Below are positions 44,178-53,248 of a DNA stretch of 64,000 bases, one piece after another. The DNA is taken from positions 62,001-126,000 of the forward strand of contig NZ_JANIIC010000008.1 of NCBI RefSeq assembly GCF_024519315.1, in the 5' to 3' direction. The notes beneath the pieces are model-generated. The model was not told the DNA's origin, searched no databases, and worked only from the letters and a program-made list of their open reading frames with translations. Source of the DNA: Streptomyces malaysiensis subsp. samsunensis (GTDB taxonomy: Bacteria > Actinomycetota > Actinomycetes > Streptomycetales > Streptomycetaceae). Made by a program: the position numbers and the translations under genes. The first letter of the stretch is position 1. The number at the start of each line of letters is the position of its first letter.

Positions 44178-45206
44178 GTGGCGTCGCACAGGAAGCCCAA
44201 GCAGCGCTCGCTCACCAGCAGCACCGCCCGTGCGGCCGCGCTCCTCGCCCTCACCGGCGCCGCGTCCACCACCCTCCTCGGCGGCACCGGGCACGCCGAG
44301 AACCGCCTCACCCCCGCCCAGGTGAGGGCGAAGATCGACGGGTACCAGCGGGAGGCCGAAGAGGCCACCGAGCGGTACAACGGCGCGAAGGAGAAGGCCG
44401 ACAAGGCCGGTGAGGCACTGGAGGCGCTGCGCGACCAGGCCGCCCGCCGCACCACCCGGCTCAACACCGCGCGCAACGCGCTCGGGGCCTTCGCCACCGC
44501 CCAGTACCGCTCGGGGACGATCGCCCCGGCCCTCCAGCTCGCCCTGTCCTCCTCCCCCGACCAGTACCTTCAGCGCGCCTCGCTCGCCGAGCGCGCGGGA
44601 AGCCGCCAAGCCGCCCTGATCGCCGCCATCGGCCGTCAGGAGCGGAAATTACGCCAGGTCCGCGGCGAGGCGGCCGACCGCCTCGCCGCTCTGCGCGCCT
44701 CCCGGACGGCCGCCGCCCGCCACAAGCGGACCGTCCAGCGGAAGCTGGCCGCCGCCGATCGCCTCCTGGACCGGCTGACGCTCGAACAGCGGCAGCGCCT
44801 GACGGCCGCCAGAGGCGGTGACGAGACCGGCGCCGCCGACGCCCTGGCCCCCGGCGCGGGCCGCGCCGCCCGCGCCGTCTCCTACGTCTACGCGGCCCTC
44901 GGCAAGCCGTATGTGTGGGGCGCCACCGGACCGCACGGCTATGACTGTTCGGGGCTCACACAGGCCGCCTGGCGCGCCGCCGGGGTCTCCCTGCCCCGCA
45001 CCACCTACACCCAGATCAACGCCGGACGGCGCGTCACCCGCGATCAACTGGCCCCCGGCGACCTGGTCTTCTTCTACTCCGGCGTCAGCCATGTCGGCCT
45101 CTACATCGGCGGCGGGCGCATGATCCACGCCCCGCGCCCCGGGGCCCCCGTCCGGATGGCCTCGGTCGCCGACATGCCCTTCGCGGGAGCGGCCCGCCCC
45201 GCGTAG
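44178..45206 (+). CDS. Secreted NlpC/P60 endopeptidase with a TTA codon
   Basis: 342 aa from GTG 44178. Same start (MASHRKPK) and plan as the 41301 gene: export signal (AALLALTGAASTTLLGGTGHA), coiled coil (residues ~45-215), NlpC/P60 domain with KPYVWGATGPHGYDCSGLTQ (Cys) and GDLVFFYSGVSHVGLYIGG (His). Codon 158 is TTA (44649-44651), so production should require the bldA tRNA, pointing to use in aerial growth or sporulation. The two paralogues are about 3 kb apart. Confidence 0.92.
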   Translation: MASHRKPKQRSLTSSTARAAALLALTGAASTTLLGGTGHAENRLTPAQVRAKIDGYQREAEEATERYNGAKEKADKAGEALEALRDQAARRTTRLNTARNALGAFATAQYRSGTIAPALQLALSSSPDQYLQRASLAERAGSRQAALIAAIGRQERKLRQVRGEAADRLAALRASRTAAARHKRTVQRKLAAADRLLDRLTLEQRQRLTAARGGDETGAADALAPGAGRAARAVSYVYAALGKPYVWGATGPHGYDCSGLTQAAWRAAGVSLPRTTYTQINAGRRVTRDQLAPGDLVFFYSGVSHVGLYIGGGRMIHAPRPGAPVRMASVADMPFAGAARPA

Positions 45207-45240
45207 CCGCCGCCCCCGGTCCACGGGTAAGACTGGCCGC

Positions 45241-46227
45241 ATGCCAAGCGAAGCTGACGTGCGGTCCGAAGCGTCCGTCGTGTTGTCGGGGTACGGCCCG
45301 GTGGGCCGGGCCTACGCCGAGCGGCTGACCGGCGGCGCGCTGCCCCTGCGGCTCGCCGCCGTGCGCACCAGCGCCGCCGAGGGGCTGCCGCCGGAGCCGC
45401 GCGGCGGCTGGGGCCCGCTGCCGCCCCTCGCCGAGACGCTGGAGCGTACGGGGGCGGCGGTGCTGGCCCAGGCCGTGCCGTCGTCCCCGGCGGTGCGCGA
45501 ACAGGCCGCCGCGGACGCGCTGTCGGCCCTGCGCCGAGGGGTCCATGTGGTGACCGCCACCAAGAGCCATCTGCTCAGCCACTGGGGCGAGCTGGCCCTG
45601 GCGGCGGCCGAGGGCGGCAGCCGCATCCGGATCTCGAGCGCCACCGGAGCCGCCCTCCCCACCGCCGACCTCGCGCGGATCGGCGTACGGGGCCTCGGCT
45701 GCCGTACGCTGCGCGCCTGCCCGAACGGCACCGCCACCTTCGTCCTCGACCGGCTGGCGGACGGCGAGCCGCTCCCGGACGCGGTCGCGGAGGCCCAGCG
45801 GCGCGGTATCGCCGAGGCCGACCCGACGGCCGACCTCTCCGGCGCCGACGCGGCCGTGAAGGTGCGGCTGCTGGCGGCGCTGCTGTGGGGGTGGGACGCG
45901 ACGGCCGTAAGGACGGAGACGGGCCCGGGGATCGACGCCGGGACGGCGGAGGCGGCCCGCGCGGCCGCCGCGCGGGGCCGCCGTCTGCGGTCGGTCGCGA
46001 CCGCCTCCGCCGATGAACCGCTCGTCGTCCGCGTCGGGTTGGCGGAGACGGGGCCGGGCGACCCGCTGCACGCCCTCAGGGGCCCCGAGAAGGCCGCCGT
46101 CTACGGCTGCCCCGAGGTGGGCGACATCACGGTGAGCGGCGGCCGCTCCAGCCCCCTGGGGGCGGCGCTCGCCATGGTCAAGGACACGCTGGACGTGGCG
46201 GGGCCGGTGGGCTCCGGCTTCGCCTGA
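45241..46227 (+). CDS. Homoserine dehydrogenase-like protein
   Basis: 328 aa. N-terminal nucleotide-binding region VVLSGYGPVGRAYAERL; dimer/substrate region with CPNGTATFVLDRL; signature ADPTADLSGADAAVKVRLLA matches the homoserine dehydrogenase block (A-D-P-x-x-D-L-x-G-x-D-A-x-x-K). It lacks the C-terminal ACT regulatory domain of the usual ~430-residue actinobacterial Hom, so it is a short paralogue that would escape threonine feedback. The true biosynthetic hom is presumably elsewhere in the genome. Confidence 0.78.
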   Translation: MPSEADVRSEASVVLSGYGPVGRAYAERLTGGALPLRLAAVRTSAAEGLPPEPRGGWGPLPPLAETLERTGAAVLAQAVPSSPAVREQAAADALSALRRGVHVVTATKSHLLSHWGELALAAAEGGSRIRISSATGAALPTADLARIGVRGLGCRTLRACPNGTATFVLDRLADGEPLPDAVAEAQRRGIAEADPTADLSGADAAVKVRLLAALLWGWDATAVRTETGPGIDAGTAEAARAAAARGRRLRSVATASADEPLVVRVGLAETGPGDPLHALRGPEKAAVYGCPEVGDITVSGGRSSPLGAALAMVKDTLDVAGPVGSGFA

Positions 46228-46229
46228 GC

Positions 46230-46318
46230 GGCGATCTGTCGGCGGGGCGGGTGGGTGACGGGGGCCTGTCGGCGGGGGCGGTGGGGTGACGGCGATCTGT
46301 CGGCGGAGCGTCGGTGAC
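46230..46318. repeat. Three ~30-base imperfect tandem repeats
   Basis: Units GCGATCTGTCGGCGGGGCGG... begin at 46231, 46261 and 46291 and each ends in GGTGAC. A further GGTCACC triplet repeat lies at 46361-46381. They fill the gap before the SDR gene. Confidence 0.7.
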
Positions 46319-46411
46319 GACCGTAAGGCTGATACGTGGCCGCGCCGACCACATCCGGCGGTCACCGGTCACCGGTCACCGACCCGAGCCCCCGAGCCCG
46401 AGGAGCCCCGT

Positions 46412-47374
46412 ATGCCTTCCACCGCCCCGCCCGAAGCGTCGACCGGCCCATGGGACGTCCATCGGCTGCCGCGTGCCGACGGAAAGACCTTTCTGGTGAC
46501 CGGAGGCAACGCGGGCATCGGGTACTTCGTCGCGGAACAGCTCGCCGGTACGGGAGCCACCGTCGTCCTCGGCAGCCGGGACGCGGGCAGGGCGGACGCC
46601 GCCGTGGCCTCGATCCGCTCCCGGGTCCCCGATGCCCGGGTGCGTCATATCCGGCTGGACCTCGCCGACCTCTCCTCGCTCGAAGCCTCGGCCGATTCAC
46701 TGCGCCTGGAGCGTCTGGACGCGGTCGTCCACAACGCCGGGGTCAAGTACGACCAGCCCACCCGCCGGGAGACCGGGGACGGCCATGAGGCGATGTTCGG
46801 GATCAACCACCTCGGCCACTTCGCGCTGACCCACTGGCTGGCGCCGCTCCTCGCGGCCGCCCCCGAGGGCCGGGTCGTCACCACGGGCAGCTTCGCCGCC
46901 ACATCGGAGCGGCTGGACCTGGACGACCTCGAGAGCACCCGGGACTACCGGCCGGACCGCACCTACGGGCGCTCCAAACTGGCCCAGATGCTCTTCGGTT
47001 TCGAACTCGACCGCCGCCTGAGGGCGGCCGGCAGCACGGTCCGGAGCGTGGTCACCCACCCCGGCGGCGCGCTCGACTCCCTCACCCCGTCCCGCCCGCC
47101 CATCCACGTCCGCGGAACGGGCGAACGGCTGCGCGGCCTGCCCGCCGGAGTCCTCGTCCAGGGCAAGGACGCGGCCGCCTGGACCGCCGTACGGGCCGTT
47201 CTCGACCCCGCCATCACCGGCGGCCAGCTCTGGACCCCCCGGCTCTTCGGCCTCCGCGGCACCCCCCGCCGCCAGCCCGTCCGAGGCCCCCTGGCGGACA
47301 CGGAGGCCGCGGCCCGCCTGTGGTCGGCAAGCCGCGGCCTGACCGGGGTCGAGCCGGAGTCCGGCCTCGGATGA
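46412..47374 (+). CDS. Short-chain dehydrogenase/reductase (WW-domain oxidoreductase/protochlorophyllide reductase-like)
   Basis: 320 aa; ATG 46412 with GAGGAG 6 bases upstream. Cofactor motif FLVTGGNAGIGYFVAEQL (TGxxxGIG), VVHNAGVKYDQP (NAG), catalytic Tyr-Lys in TYGRSKLAQMLF, and SVVTHPGGALDSL. The long form with ~100 residues after the Tyr fits the subfamily named. Substrate unknown. Confidence 0.87.
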   Translation: MPSTAPPEASTGPWDVHRLPRADGKTFLVTGGNAGIGYFVAEQLAGTGATVVLGSRDAGRADAAVASIRSRVPDARVRHIRLDLADLSSLEASADSLRLERLDAVVHNAGVKYDQPTRRETGDGHEAMFGINHLGHFALTHWLAPLLAAAPEGRVVTTGSFAATSERLDLDDLESTRDYRPDRTYGRSKLAQMLFGFELDRRLRAAGSTVRSVVTHPGGALDSLTPSRPPIHVRGTGERLRGLPAGVLVQGKDAAAWTAVRAVLDPAITGGQLWTPRLFGLRGTPRRQPVRGPLADTEAAARLWSASRGLTGVEPESGLG

Positions 47375-47502
47375 GGCCATACGCGGACCGCGGGGACGGC
47401 CGCGTTCGGCACGTGACGGACGCCGGAGCCCACGACCACTCGTGATGGGCCGATCACATCAAGCCACCGGATCGGGTGGTTCAGCCGCCGCCACGGGTCG
47501 GC

Positions 47503-48318
47503 TCAGGCCCGGGTGCCGCCGTCCACCGGGAGGACCACACCGGTCACATACGAGGCACGGTCGCTGAGGAGCCAGGCCGCGGCCTGGGCTATCTCGTCCG
47601 GGTCGGCGGCGCGGCGCAGGGGGGCGTGGGTGCTGATGCGTTCGACGACGCCGGGGGATTCCGCCTCCCAGGCGCGGATCATCTCGGTGAGGGTGGCACC
47701 GGGCGCGATGGCGTTGACGCGGATGTTCTCCGGGCCGTAGGTGACGGCGGCGGATTCGGTGAGGCTGTTGACGGCACGCTTCATGGCGCCGTACGCGGGG
47801 AGTTCGGGGTTGCCGGCGAGGCTGCCGACGCTGGAGTTGTTGACGATGGCGCCCGTTCCGGCGGTGGCGCGGATGGCCGCGACCTCGGCGTTCATGGCCA
47901 GCCAGGGGCCCCGGAGGTTGACGGCGTAGACGTGGTCGAAGTCGGCCTCCGGCAGCTGGTCCATCGGGCCCGGCTGCTGGATCGTCGCACCGTTGTTGAA
48001 GGCCACGTCGAGCCGGCCGTACAGCTCCACGGCCCGGTCGACGGCGGCGCGGACGCTCACCGCGTCGGCGAGGTCGCACACCACGTGGTCCGCGGTGCCC
48101 CCGGCCGCCCGGATCTCCTCGGTGACCGTCTTGAGCTGGGCCTCCGTACGGGCCGCCAGCAGCACCCGGGCGCCCTCCCGGGCGAAGAGGCGCGCCGCGG
48201 CGGCACCGATGCCGCGCCCGGCGCCGGTGATGAAGGCGACCTTGCCCGCCAGCAGGCCGGCGGCCGGGGCGGGGGTCGGGGTGTCGAGCGTGGGGTTCGG
48301 TGTGTTGTTCATGTGCAT
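47503..48318 (-). CDS. SDR-family oxidoreductase
   Basis: Up to 271 aa; start ATG 48318 or 48312, neither with a good ribosome site. Classical SDR: AFITGAGRGIGAAAARLF, Asn-Asn-Gly variant AFNNGATIQ in place of NNAG, catalytic Ser in VNNSSVGSLAG, Tyr-Lys in AYGAMKRAVN, and C-terminal YVTGVVLPVDGGTRA. Divergent from an XRE regulator with an operator-like repeat between them, so it is probably that regulator's target. Confidence 0.9.
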   Translation of the reverse strand: MHMNNTPNPTLDTPTPAPAAGLLAGKVAFITGAGRGIGAAAARLFAREGARVLLAARTEAQLKTVTEEIRAAGGTADHVVCDLADAVSVRAAVDRAVELYGRLDVAFNNGATIQQPGPMDQLPEADFDHVYAVNLRGPWLAMNAEVAAIRATAGTGAIVNNSSVGSLAGNPELPAYGAMKRAVNSLTESAAVTYGPENIRVNAIAPGATLTEMIRAWEAESPGVVERISTHAPLRRAADPDEIAQAAAWLLSDRASYVTGVVLPVDGGTRA

Positions 48319-48345
48319 GAGGCTGCTGCGGATGCCGGAGCCCAG

Positions 48346-48366
48346 CCAGGCACCGGCGGTACCTGG
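48346..48366. promoter_or_regulatory. Candidate operator between SDR and XRE regulator
   Basis: CCAGGCACC and GGTACCTGG form 9-base arms with one mismatch and a 3-base centre, midway between the divergent starts at 48318 and 48399. Confidence 0.45.
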
Positions 48367-48398
48367 TTGAGCCCACGCCGTCCGCGCACACTGAAGGC

Positions 48399-49250
48399 GT
48401 GGACAGACAAGAGCTGGCGGCCTTCCTGCGCAGCCGACGCGAGCGGATCACGCCCGCCGATGTGGGGTTGCCCGCCGGGACGCGGCGCCGCACCCCGGGG
48501 CTGCGGCGCGAGGAGGTGGCGCAGCTGGCGTTCATCTCGACCGAGTACTACACCCGGCTGGAGCAGGCCCGCGCCCCGCGCCCGTCCCGTGAGGTGCTGA
48601 CCGGGCTGGTCCGCGCCCTGCGGCTGGCGGACGCCGAGCGGGTCCATCTCCACCATCTCGCGGGCGCCCCTCCCGGCCCGGCGGCCGGGCCCTCGCGCGA
48701 GGTGCGGCAGAGCATCCTGGACCTGCTGCGGCGGCTGCCGCAGGCGGCGGCGATCGTGGTGTCCGCGACGTACGAGGTCATCGCCTGGAACGACCTGGCG
48801 GCCGCCCTCATGGAGGACTTCTCCGCGCTCTCGCGCCGCGACCGCAACCTCGTCCGCCGTGCCTTCCTCGGGCCACGGCGGGAGGGGCGGCGGCTGTACG
48901 GGGTGACGGACGGGGACGAGTCCGCCCGGACCTCGGCCGAGACCCTGCGCGCCGCGGCCGCCCGCTACCCCGACGATCCCGAGGTGACCGGGCTGGTGGC
49001 CGAGCTCCGTTCGGGCAGCGAGGAGTTCGCCCGGCTGTGGGACTCCCATGACGTGTCCGGCCGGCCCGCCCTGTGCAAGACGTTCCACCATCCGCTCGTG
49101 GGGCCCATCACCGTCAACTGCGACGCGCTGGACATCTCCGACCGGGACCAGCGGCTGGTCATCTACACCGCCGACCCCGGCTCGCCGTCCGAGGAGGCGC
49201 TGCGGCTGCTCTCGGTCGTCGGCACCCAGCGGATGGAGGTGCCGGGCTGA
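48399..49250 (+). CDS. XRE-family regulator with MmyB-like ligand domain
   Basis: 283 aa. GTG 48399; a CACACT -10-like box ends 6 bases before it, so it may be leaderless. N-terminal HTH: LAAFLRSRRERITPADVGLP, TPGLRREEVAQLAFISTEYYTRLEQAR (quoted in part). From residue ~105 an MmyB-like domain (YEVIAWNDLAAALMEDFSAL, FHHPLVGPITVNCDALDIS) that in relatives binds fatty-acid-like ligands. It most likely represses the divergent SDR gene. Confidence 0.88.
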   Translation: MDRQELAAFLRSRRERITPADVGLPAGTRRRTPGLRREEVAQLAFISTEYYTRLEQARAPRPSREVLTGLVRALRLADAERVHLHHLAGAPPGPAAGPSREVRQSILDLLRRLPQAAAIVVSATYEVIAWNDLAAALMEDFSALSRRDRNLVRRAFLGPRREGRRLYGVTDGDESARTSAETLRAAAARYPDDPEVTGLVAELRSGSEEFARLWDSHDVSGRPALCKTFHHPLVGPITVNCDALDISDRDQRLVIYTADPGSPSEEALRLLSVVGTQRMEVPG

Positions 49251-49312
49251 GCCGCCGTCCCCCATGCCTCTGTGGCCGAGGCCGGGGCCAAGACCGGAGC
49301 CGGGGCCCGGAC

Positions 49313-50083
49313 TCAGACCAGGCGGCGGGCCGTCGCCCAGCGGGTCAGCTCATGGCGGTTGGAGAGCTGGAGCTTGCGCAGCACCGCCGAGACATGGCTC
49401 TCGACCGTCTTCACCGAGATGAACAGCTGCTTGGCGATCTCCTTGTAGGCGTAGCCGCGCGCGATCAGGCGCAGCACCTCGCGCTCGCGCTGGGTGAGCC
49501 GGTCCAGGTCCTCGTCCACGGGCGGGGCGTCGGTGGAGGCGAAGGCGTCGAGGACGAAACCGGCGAGGCGCGGGGAGAAGACCGCGTCGCCCTCGGAGAC
49601 CCGGAAGATCGCGTCGACAAGGTCGGTGCCGGTGATGGTCTTGGTCACATAGCCACGGGCGCCGCCGCGGATGACCCCGATGACGTCCTCCGCGGCGTCC
49701 GAGACGGAGAGCGCGAGGAAGCGCACCGGGCGATCCTGGTCGGCCATGAGCGAGGCGCTGCGGCGCAGCACCTCGACGCCGCCCCCGCCGGGGAGGTGGA
49801 CGTCGAGCAGCACCACCTCGGGGCGGGTCGCGGTGATCACGGTCACGGCCTGGTCGACGTCGGCCGCCTCGCCGACCACCTCGACACCGGTCCGGGCCGT
49901 CTCCCCGATCTCGGCCTGCACCCCGGTGCGGAACATGCGGTGGTCGTCCACGAGCACGACCCGCACCCGGCGCGCCACCCCGGCATCGTCGGTCCCGCCC
50001 GGACCGGGCGCGGGGACGGCGCCCGGCAGGCCCTGCGCCCCGGGGCCACTCCCCGCGTTCGTACCGCCCGTCGGATCAGTCAT
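49313..50083 (-). CDS. NarL/LuxR-family response regulator (LiaR-like)
   Basis: 256 aa. A ~38-residue Gly/Pro-rich leader, then a receiver domain with acidic pair VVLVDDHRMF, phosphorylatable Asp in VVLLDVHLPGG, and Lys in YVTKTITGTD; C-terminal LuxR-type HTH (LTQREREVLRLIARGYAYKEIAKQLF..., partly quoted). ATG overlaps the kinase stop (ATGA), so the pair is co-translated. Confidence 0.93.
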   Translation of the reverse strand: MTDPTGGTNAGSGPGAQGLPGAVPAPGPGGTDDAGVARRVRVVLVDDHRMFRTGVQAEIGETARTGVEVVGEAADVDQAVTVITATRPEVVLLDVHLPGGGGVEVLRRSASLMADQDRPVRFLALSVSDAAEDVIGVIRGGARGYVTKTITGTDLVDAIFRVSEGDAVFSPRLAGFVLDAFASTDAPPVDEDLDRLTQREREVLRLIARGYAYKEIAKQLFISVKTVESHVSAVLRKLQLSNRHELTRWATARRLV

Positions 50084-51354
50084 GTCGCCGCCCTCTCCAT
50101 CTCCAGCTCCACTTCCGTGCCCCCGTCCGGCGCGGATCTCAGCCGGGCCGTGCCGCCGTTCCGCTGCATCCGGCCGATGATCGACTCGCGGACGCCCATC
50201 CGGTCCTCCGGCACCGCGTCCACGTCGAAGCCGGGGCCGCGGTCGCGCACGGAGATGAACACCGTGGCCCCCTCGACCTCGGCGAAGACCTGGACGGCCC
50301 CGCCGTCGCCACCGTACTTGGCCGCGTTGACCATCGCCTCGCGCGCCGCCTGTATCTGGGCGCCCAGTCTCTCGTCCAGGGGGCAGTCGCCGACCACCAC
50401 CACCTCGATCGGGACGCCGTGGTGGTCCTCGACCTCCGCCGCCGTCTTCTTCACCGCCTCCGCGAGGGTGTCCGGCTCCTCGGCCTCGTCCTTGCCCGTG
50501 CCCTCCGGCCGGTAGAGCCAGGCGCGCAGCTCCCGCTCCTGCGCGCGGGCGAGCCTGGCCACCTCGCGGGGGTCCTCCGCGCTGCGCTGGATCAGGGTGA
50601 GGGTGTGCAGCACGGAGTCATGGACATGGGCCGCCACCTCCGCCCGCTCCTGCGCGCGGATGCGCATCAGCCGTTCCTCGGAGAGGTCCTGCGTCATCCG
50701 CACCACATACGGGCCCGCCAGCAGCGCGATGCCGACCAGGACGGCCAGGGCCGCCTGGAGCACGGCCCCCAGGTGCCTGGCCGAGCCCTGGAGGACGACG
50801 ATCCCGGACACCCCGGCGGCCACCAGCACGACCCCCGCGGCGGCACGGGCCAGGGGCAGCACCCGCTTGCTGCGGCTGAGCTCGACCCACTGGGCGCGGC
50901 GGGCGTTGTCCGCCTGGCGCCAGAAGAGGGCGACGCCCGCGCCGATGAGGAGGAGCGGCCAGATGTAGGTGTTGGCGCGGCCGAGGTGGAAGCCCTGGAT
51001 GAAGATGCCCATGCCGACGCAGAGGGCGACGAGGGCGATGATCTGGCCCCGCTCCGGCCTGCGGGCCAGGATCCGGCGGCGGCCGTCGGGGCCCACGGTG
51101 GTGAGCGGGCGGATGGTGGTCGTCTCCACGCCGCCGACGCCGAGCGGGACGATGAACCAGAAGAGCGCGTAGACCAGCGCGCCGAACCCCTCCGCCATGA
51201 ACAGCGCGATGAAGACGATCCGCACCCAGGAGACCGGAAGCCCGAGATGCCCCGCGAGCCCTCGCGCCACACCGCCGAGGAGGCGGCCTTCGGCACTGCG
51301 GTAGAGCTTGCGCGGGGGTGGCTCGGGGGCCGTAGGGGGCACAGCGGCGGTCAT
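50080..51354 (-). CDS. Sensor histidine kinase with N-terminal PspC domain
   Basis: 424 aa from ATG 51354. N-terminal PspC domain (LYRSAEGRLLGGVARGLAGH) with its helix, then further transmembrane helices (IIALVALCVGMGIFIQGF, IWPLLLIGAGVALFW, VVLVAAGVSGIVVLQ, AVLVGIALLAGPYVV), a HisKA_3 box EVAAHVHDSVLHTLTL with the phospho-accepting His, and HATPase_c motifs (AAREAMVNAAKYGGDGG, ISVRDRGPGFDVDAV). No large extracellular loop, as in membrane-stress sensing LiaS-type kinases. Partner of the regulator downstream. Confidence 0.92.
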   Translation of the reverse strand: MTAAVPPTAPEPPPRKLYRSAEGRLLGGVARGLAGHLGLPVSWVRIVFIALFMAEGFGALVYALFWFIVPLGVGGVETTTIRPLTTVGPDGRRRILARRPERGQIIALVALCVGMGIFIQGFHLGRANTYIWPLLLIGAGVALFWRQADNARRAQWVELSRSKRVLPLARAAAGVVLVAAGVSGIVVLQGSARHLGAVLQAALAVLVGIALLAGPYVVRMTQDLSEERLMRIRAQERAEVAAHVHDSVLHTLTLIQRSAEDPREVARLARAQERELRAWLYRPEGTGKDEAEEPDTLAEAVKKTAAEVEDHHGVPIEVVVVGDCPLDERLGAQIQAAREAMVNAAKYGGDGGAVQVFAEVEGATVFISVRDRGPGFDVDAVPEDRMGVRESIIGRMQRNGGTARLRSAPDGGTEVELEMERAAT

Positions 51355-51388
51355 GGCTCGATCGTCACACGTCCGGCCGACAACGGGT

Positions 51389-51406
51389 ATCAGGGTCGCC
51401 CCTGAT
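51389..51406. promoter_or_regulatory. Inverted repeat upstream of the histidine kinase gene
   Basis: ATCAGGG-TCGC-CCCTGAT, perfect 7-base arms, 35-52 bases before the ATG. Typical size for a NarL-type response-regulator dimer site; likely autoregulation of the operon. Confidence 0.5.
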
Positions 51407-51543
51407 CGTCCCCCGACCCGGGCCCGGGGGCGGCGGCCCGGAGCCGCCCCGGAGCCATCCCCGAGCTGCCCCTGAGCCCCTTGAGGACCGCACCGGCACG
51501 CTGGGGACCGCCCCCGCACACGCGCCCCGGCCCCGGCCCGCTC

Positions 51544-51819
51544 TCAGTCCTCCGGGGCCGCCCGCCGCGACCGGCGGCGCAGGGCGTACGTCAGGGCCGA
51601 GGTCAGGGCCGCCGCGCACAGGCCGCCCAGGAGCGCCGGGAGGGCGATCTCCGGGCGGACGTTCCACTCCCCGGCCGCGTCCATCCCGTACGCCGCGGCC
51701 ACGCCCATGATCACCAGACCGGCCACCAGCTTGCCCGGCTCGAACGCGTGGCGGGACCGGTCGGGGAACGAGTGACCGAACGAGTGGTCGAATCTATGAC
51801 CGAACGAATGACGCCTCAT
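51544..51819 (-). CDS. Small two-helix membrane protein
   Basis: 91 aa. His/Phe-rich N-terminus (HSFGHRFDHSFGHSF), two helices (LVAGLVIMGVAAAYGM, LPALLGGLCAAALTSALTYAL) and a basic tail. Overlaps the stop of the PspC/LiaF-like gene by ATGA, so it is its operon partner. Unknown function. Confidence 0.75.
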   Translation of the reverse strand: MRRHSFGHRFDHSFGHSFPDRSRHAFEPGKLVAGLVIMGVAAAYGMDAAGEWNVRPEIALPALLGGLCAAALTSALTYALRRRSRRAAPED

Positions 51820-53126
51820 GATCGCTTCACCTCCACCGCGCCCAGCCCCATCTCCAGCTTCAGCGAGACCGTGCCCTCGGCCTTGCCGCCGCCCGCCGGC
51901 TCCAGGGTGAGCTTGCGCTCCCGCCCCGGGCCGATGTCGACGTTGTGCTTGTCCTTCTTCTCGCCCGGCAGCCAGATGTCGCCGATCCCGACCTCGATGT
52001 CCAGCTTCACCCGGGCGTCGCGCGGGACCGTCACGGCCAGCTTGCCCGCGCCCATCTCCACCCGGCTGGAGACGGTGCTGCCCGCCGCCAGGGGCAGGCG
52101 GTCCAGCTTCAGCTCGGCGACCCCGCCGCCCAGCTCATAGCCGCCGCGCAAGGCGGCCACGGAGGTCGGGGCCCAGGTGCGGCGGGCCCAGTCGGGGGTG
52201 ACGGAGTCGGGGAGGGCCGCCGCGCCCGCCAGCAGCACGCTCGTAAGGAGCGCGAGGAACACCGTGCCGCCTCCGGCGCGCCCCCAGCGGGACCCGATGA
52301 CGAGCGCGAGCCCGAAGACCCCCAGCGCACAGGCGAACCCGATCTCCAGGCTGGTGCCCAGCGGCTGGGAGGACCATCCCGCCCGCGCCCCCACCACGGC
52401 GGCGGCGACCGCCACCAGGAAGGCCCAGCCGCCGATCGACGCCCGGTCCGGCACCCGGCGGGCCCGCTCCGCCTTCGCCTCGGCCTTGTCGTACGGGCCG
52501 TCGTCCGGCCCCCACAGATAGCCGGTCCGCGACCCGGCCCCCGCGGCCGAGCCCAGCGGCCCGGTCGTACCGTCCTTGATGATCGGGTCACGCCACCAGG
52601 AGGGGCCGCCGCGCGTGGGCGGGGCCTTGGTCTCGGGCGGCGCGTCGGCGACCGCCTGGGCCGTGGCCGCGTCCACCGCGCCCACGCTCTGCGCCTGGCG
52701 GCGGTGGTGCGACCAGTAGCCCGCACCGGCGGCCGCGAGGGCGAGCATGAACGAGAAGTACATGACACTGGCGTTGTTGAGCATCGACAGGAACAGCCCG
52801 CAGCCCACCAGCGCCACCAGCACCGCCGTCAGCCCCGGGCCCTCGACCCGCCCCGAGAGCAACCTGCGCCCCTCGTTCTCGTCCTCGCCGTGGAACGGGA
52901 TCAGCACCCAGCAGAAGCCGTACACGATCAGGCCGAGGCCGCCCGCGACGGCCAGCACCGACAGCGCCACCCTGAAGATCACCGGGTCCAGATCGCAGTA
53001 GCGGCCGAGCCCTCCGCACACCCCCGAGATCACCTTGTGGTCACGGCTACGCCTAAGTGGCGTCTGTGACAGCCGGGAACCGGACGCGGCCTCGGCCTCG
53101 TCCGCCACGGTGGGTGCATCGGTCAT
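51816..53126 (-). CDS. PspC-domain protein with LiaF-like C-terminal domain
   Basis: 436 aa; ATG 53126. PspC domain at residues ~25-85 (LRRSRDHKVISGVCGGLGRY, FRVALSVLAVAGGLGLIVYG), several more helices, and a soluble C-terminal beta-rich domain (GAGKLAVTVPRDARVKLDIE, GIGDIWLPGEKK, VSLKLEMGLGAVEV) like the YvqF/LiaF toast-rack domain. With the neighbouring LiaS-like kinase and LiaR-like regulator it forms an envelope-stress module. In LiaF systems this protein keeps the kinase inactive. Confidence 0.85.
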   Translation of the reverse strand: MTDAPTVADEAEAASGSRLSQTPLRRSRDHKVISGVCGGLGRYCDLDPVIFRVALSVLAVAGGLGLIVYGFCWVLIPFHGEDENEGRRLLSGRVEGPGLTAVLVALVGCGLFLSMLNNASVMYFSFMLALAAAGAGYWSHHRRQAQSVGAVDAATAQAVADAPPETKAPPTRGGPSWWRDPIIKDGTTGPLGSAAGAGSRTGYLWGPDDGPYDKAEAKAERARRVPDRASIGGWAFLVAVAAAVVGARAGWSSQPLGTSLEIGFACALGVFGLALVIGSRWGRAGGGTVFLALLTSVLLAGAAALPDSVTPDWARRTWAPTSVAALRGGYELGGGVAELKLDRLPLAAGSTVSSRVEMGAGKLAVTVPRDARVKLDIEVGIGDIWLPGEKKDKHNVDIGPGRERKLTLEPAGGGKAEGTVSLKLEMGLGAVEVKRS

Positions 53127-53182
53127 ACGTCCATGGTGACAACACGGCCGCACCCGCGACATCCGGCATGCCCCTAGGTCTT

Positions 53183-53200
53183 CCCTGAGATCTCCCAGGG
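53183..53200. promoter_or_regulatory. CCCTG...CAGGG element between the LiaF-like gene and the kinase gene
   Basis: CCCTGAGATCTCCCAGGG, nested in a wider CCCCT...AGGGG, in the divergent region. The CCCTGA half resembles the arms of the repeat at 51389-51406, though oriented differently, so the same regulator could act here. Confidence 0.35.
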
Positions 53201-53248
53201 GTCACGGCGGCTATCGTGTCGGACGAACGTGTGCGGGAGGGGAAAGCG

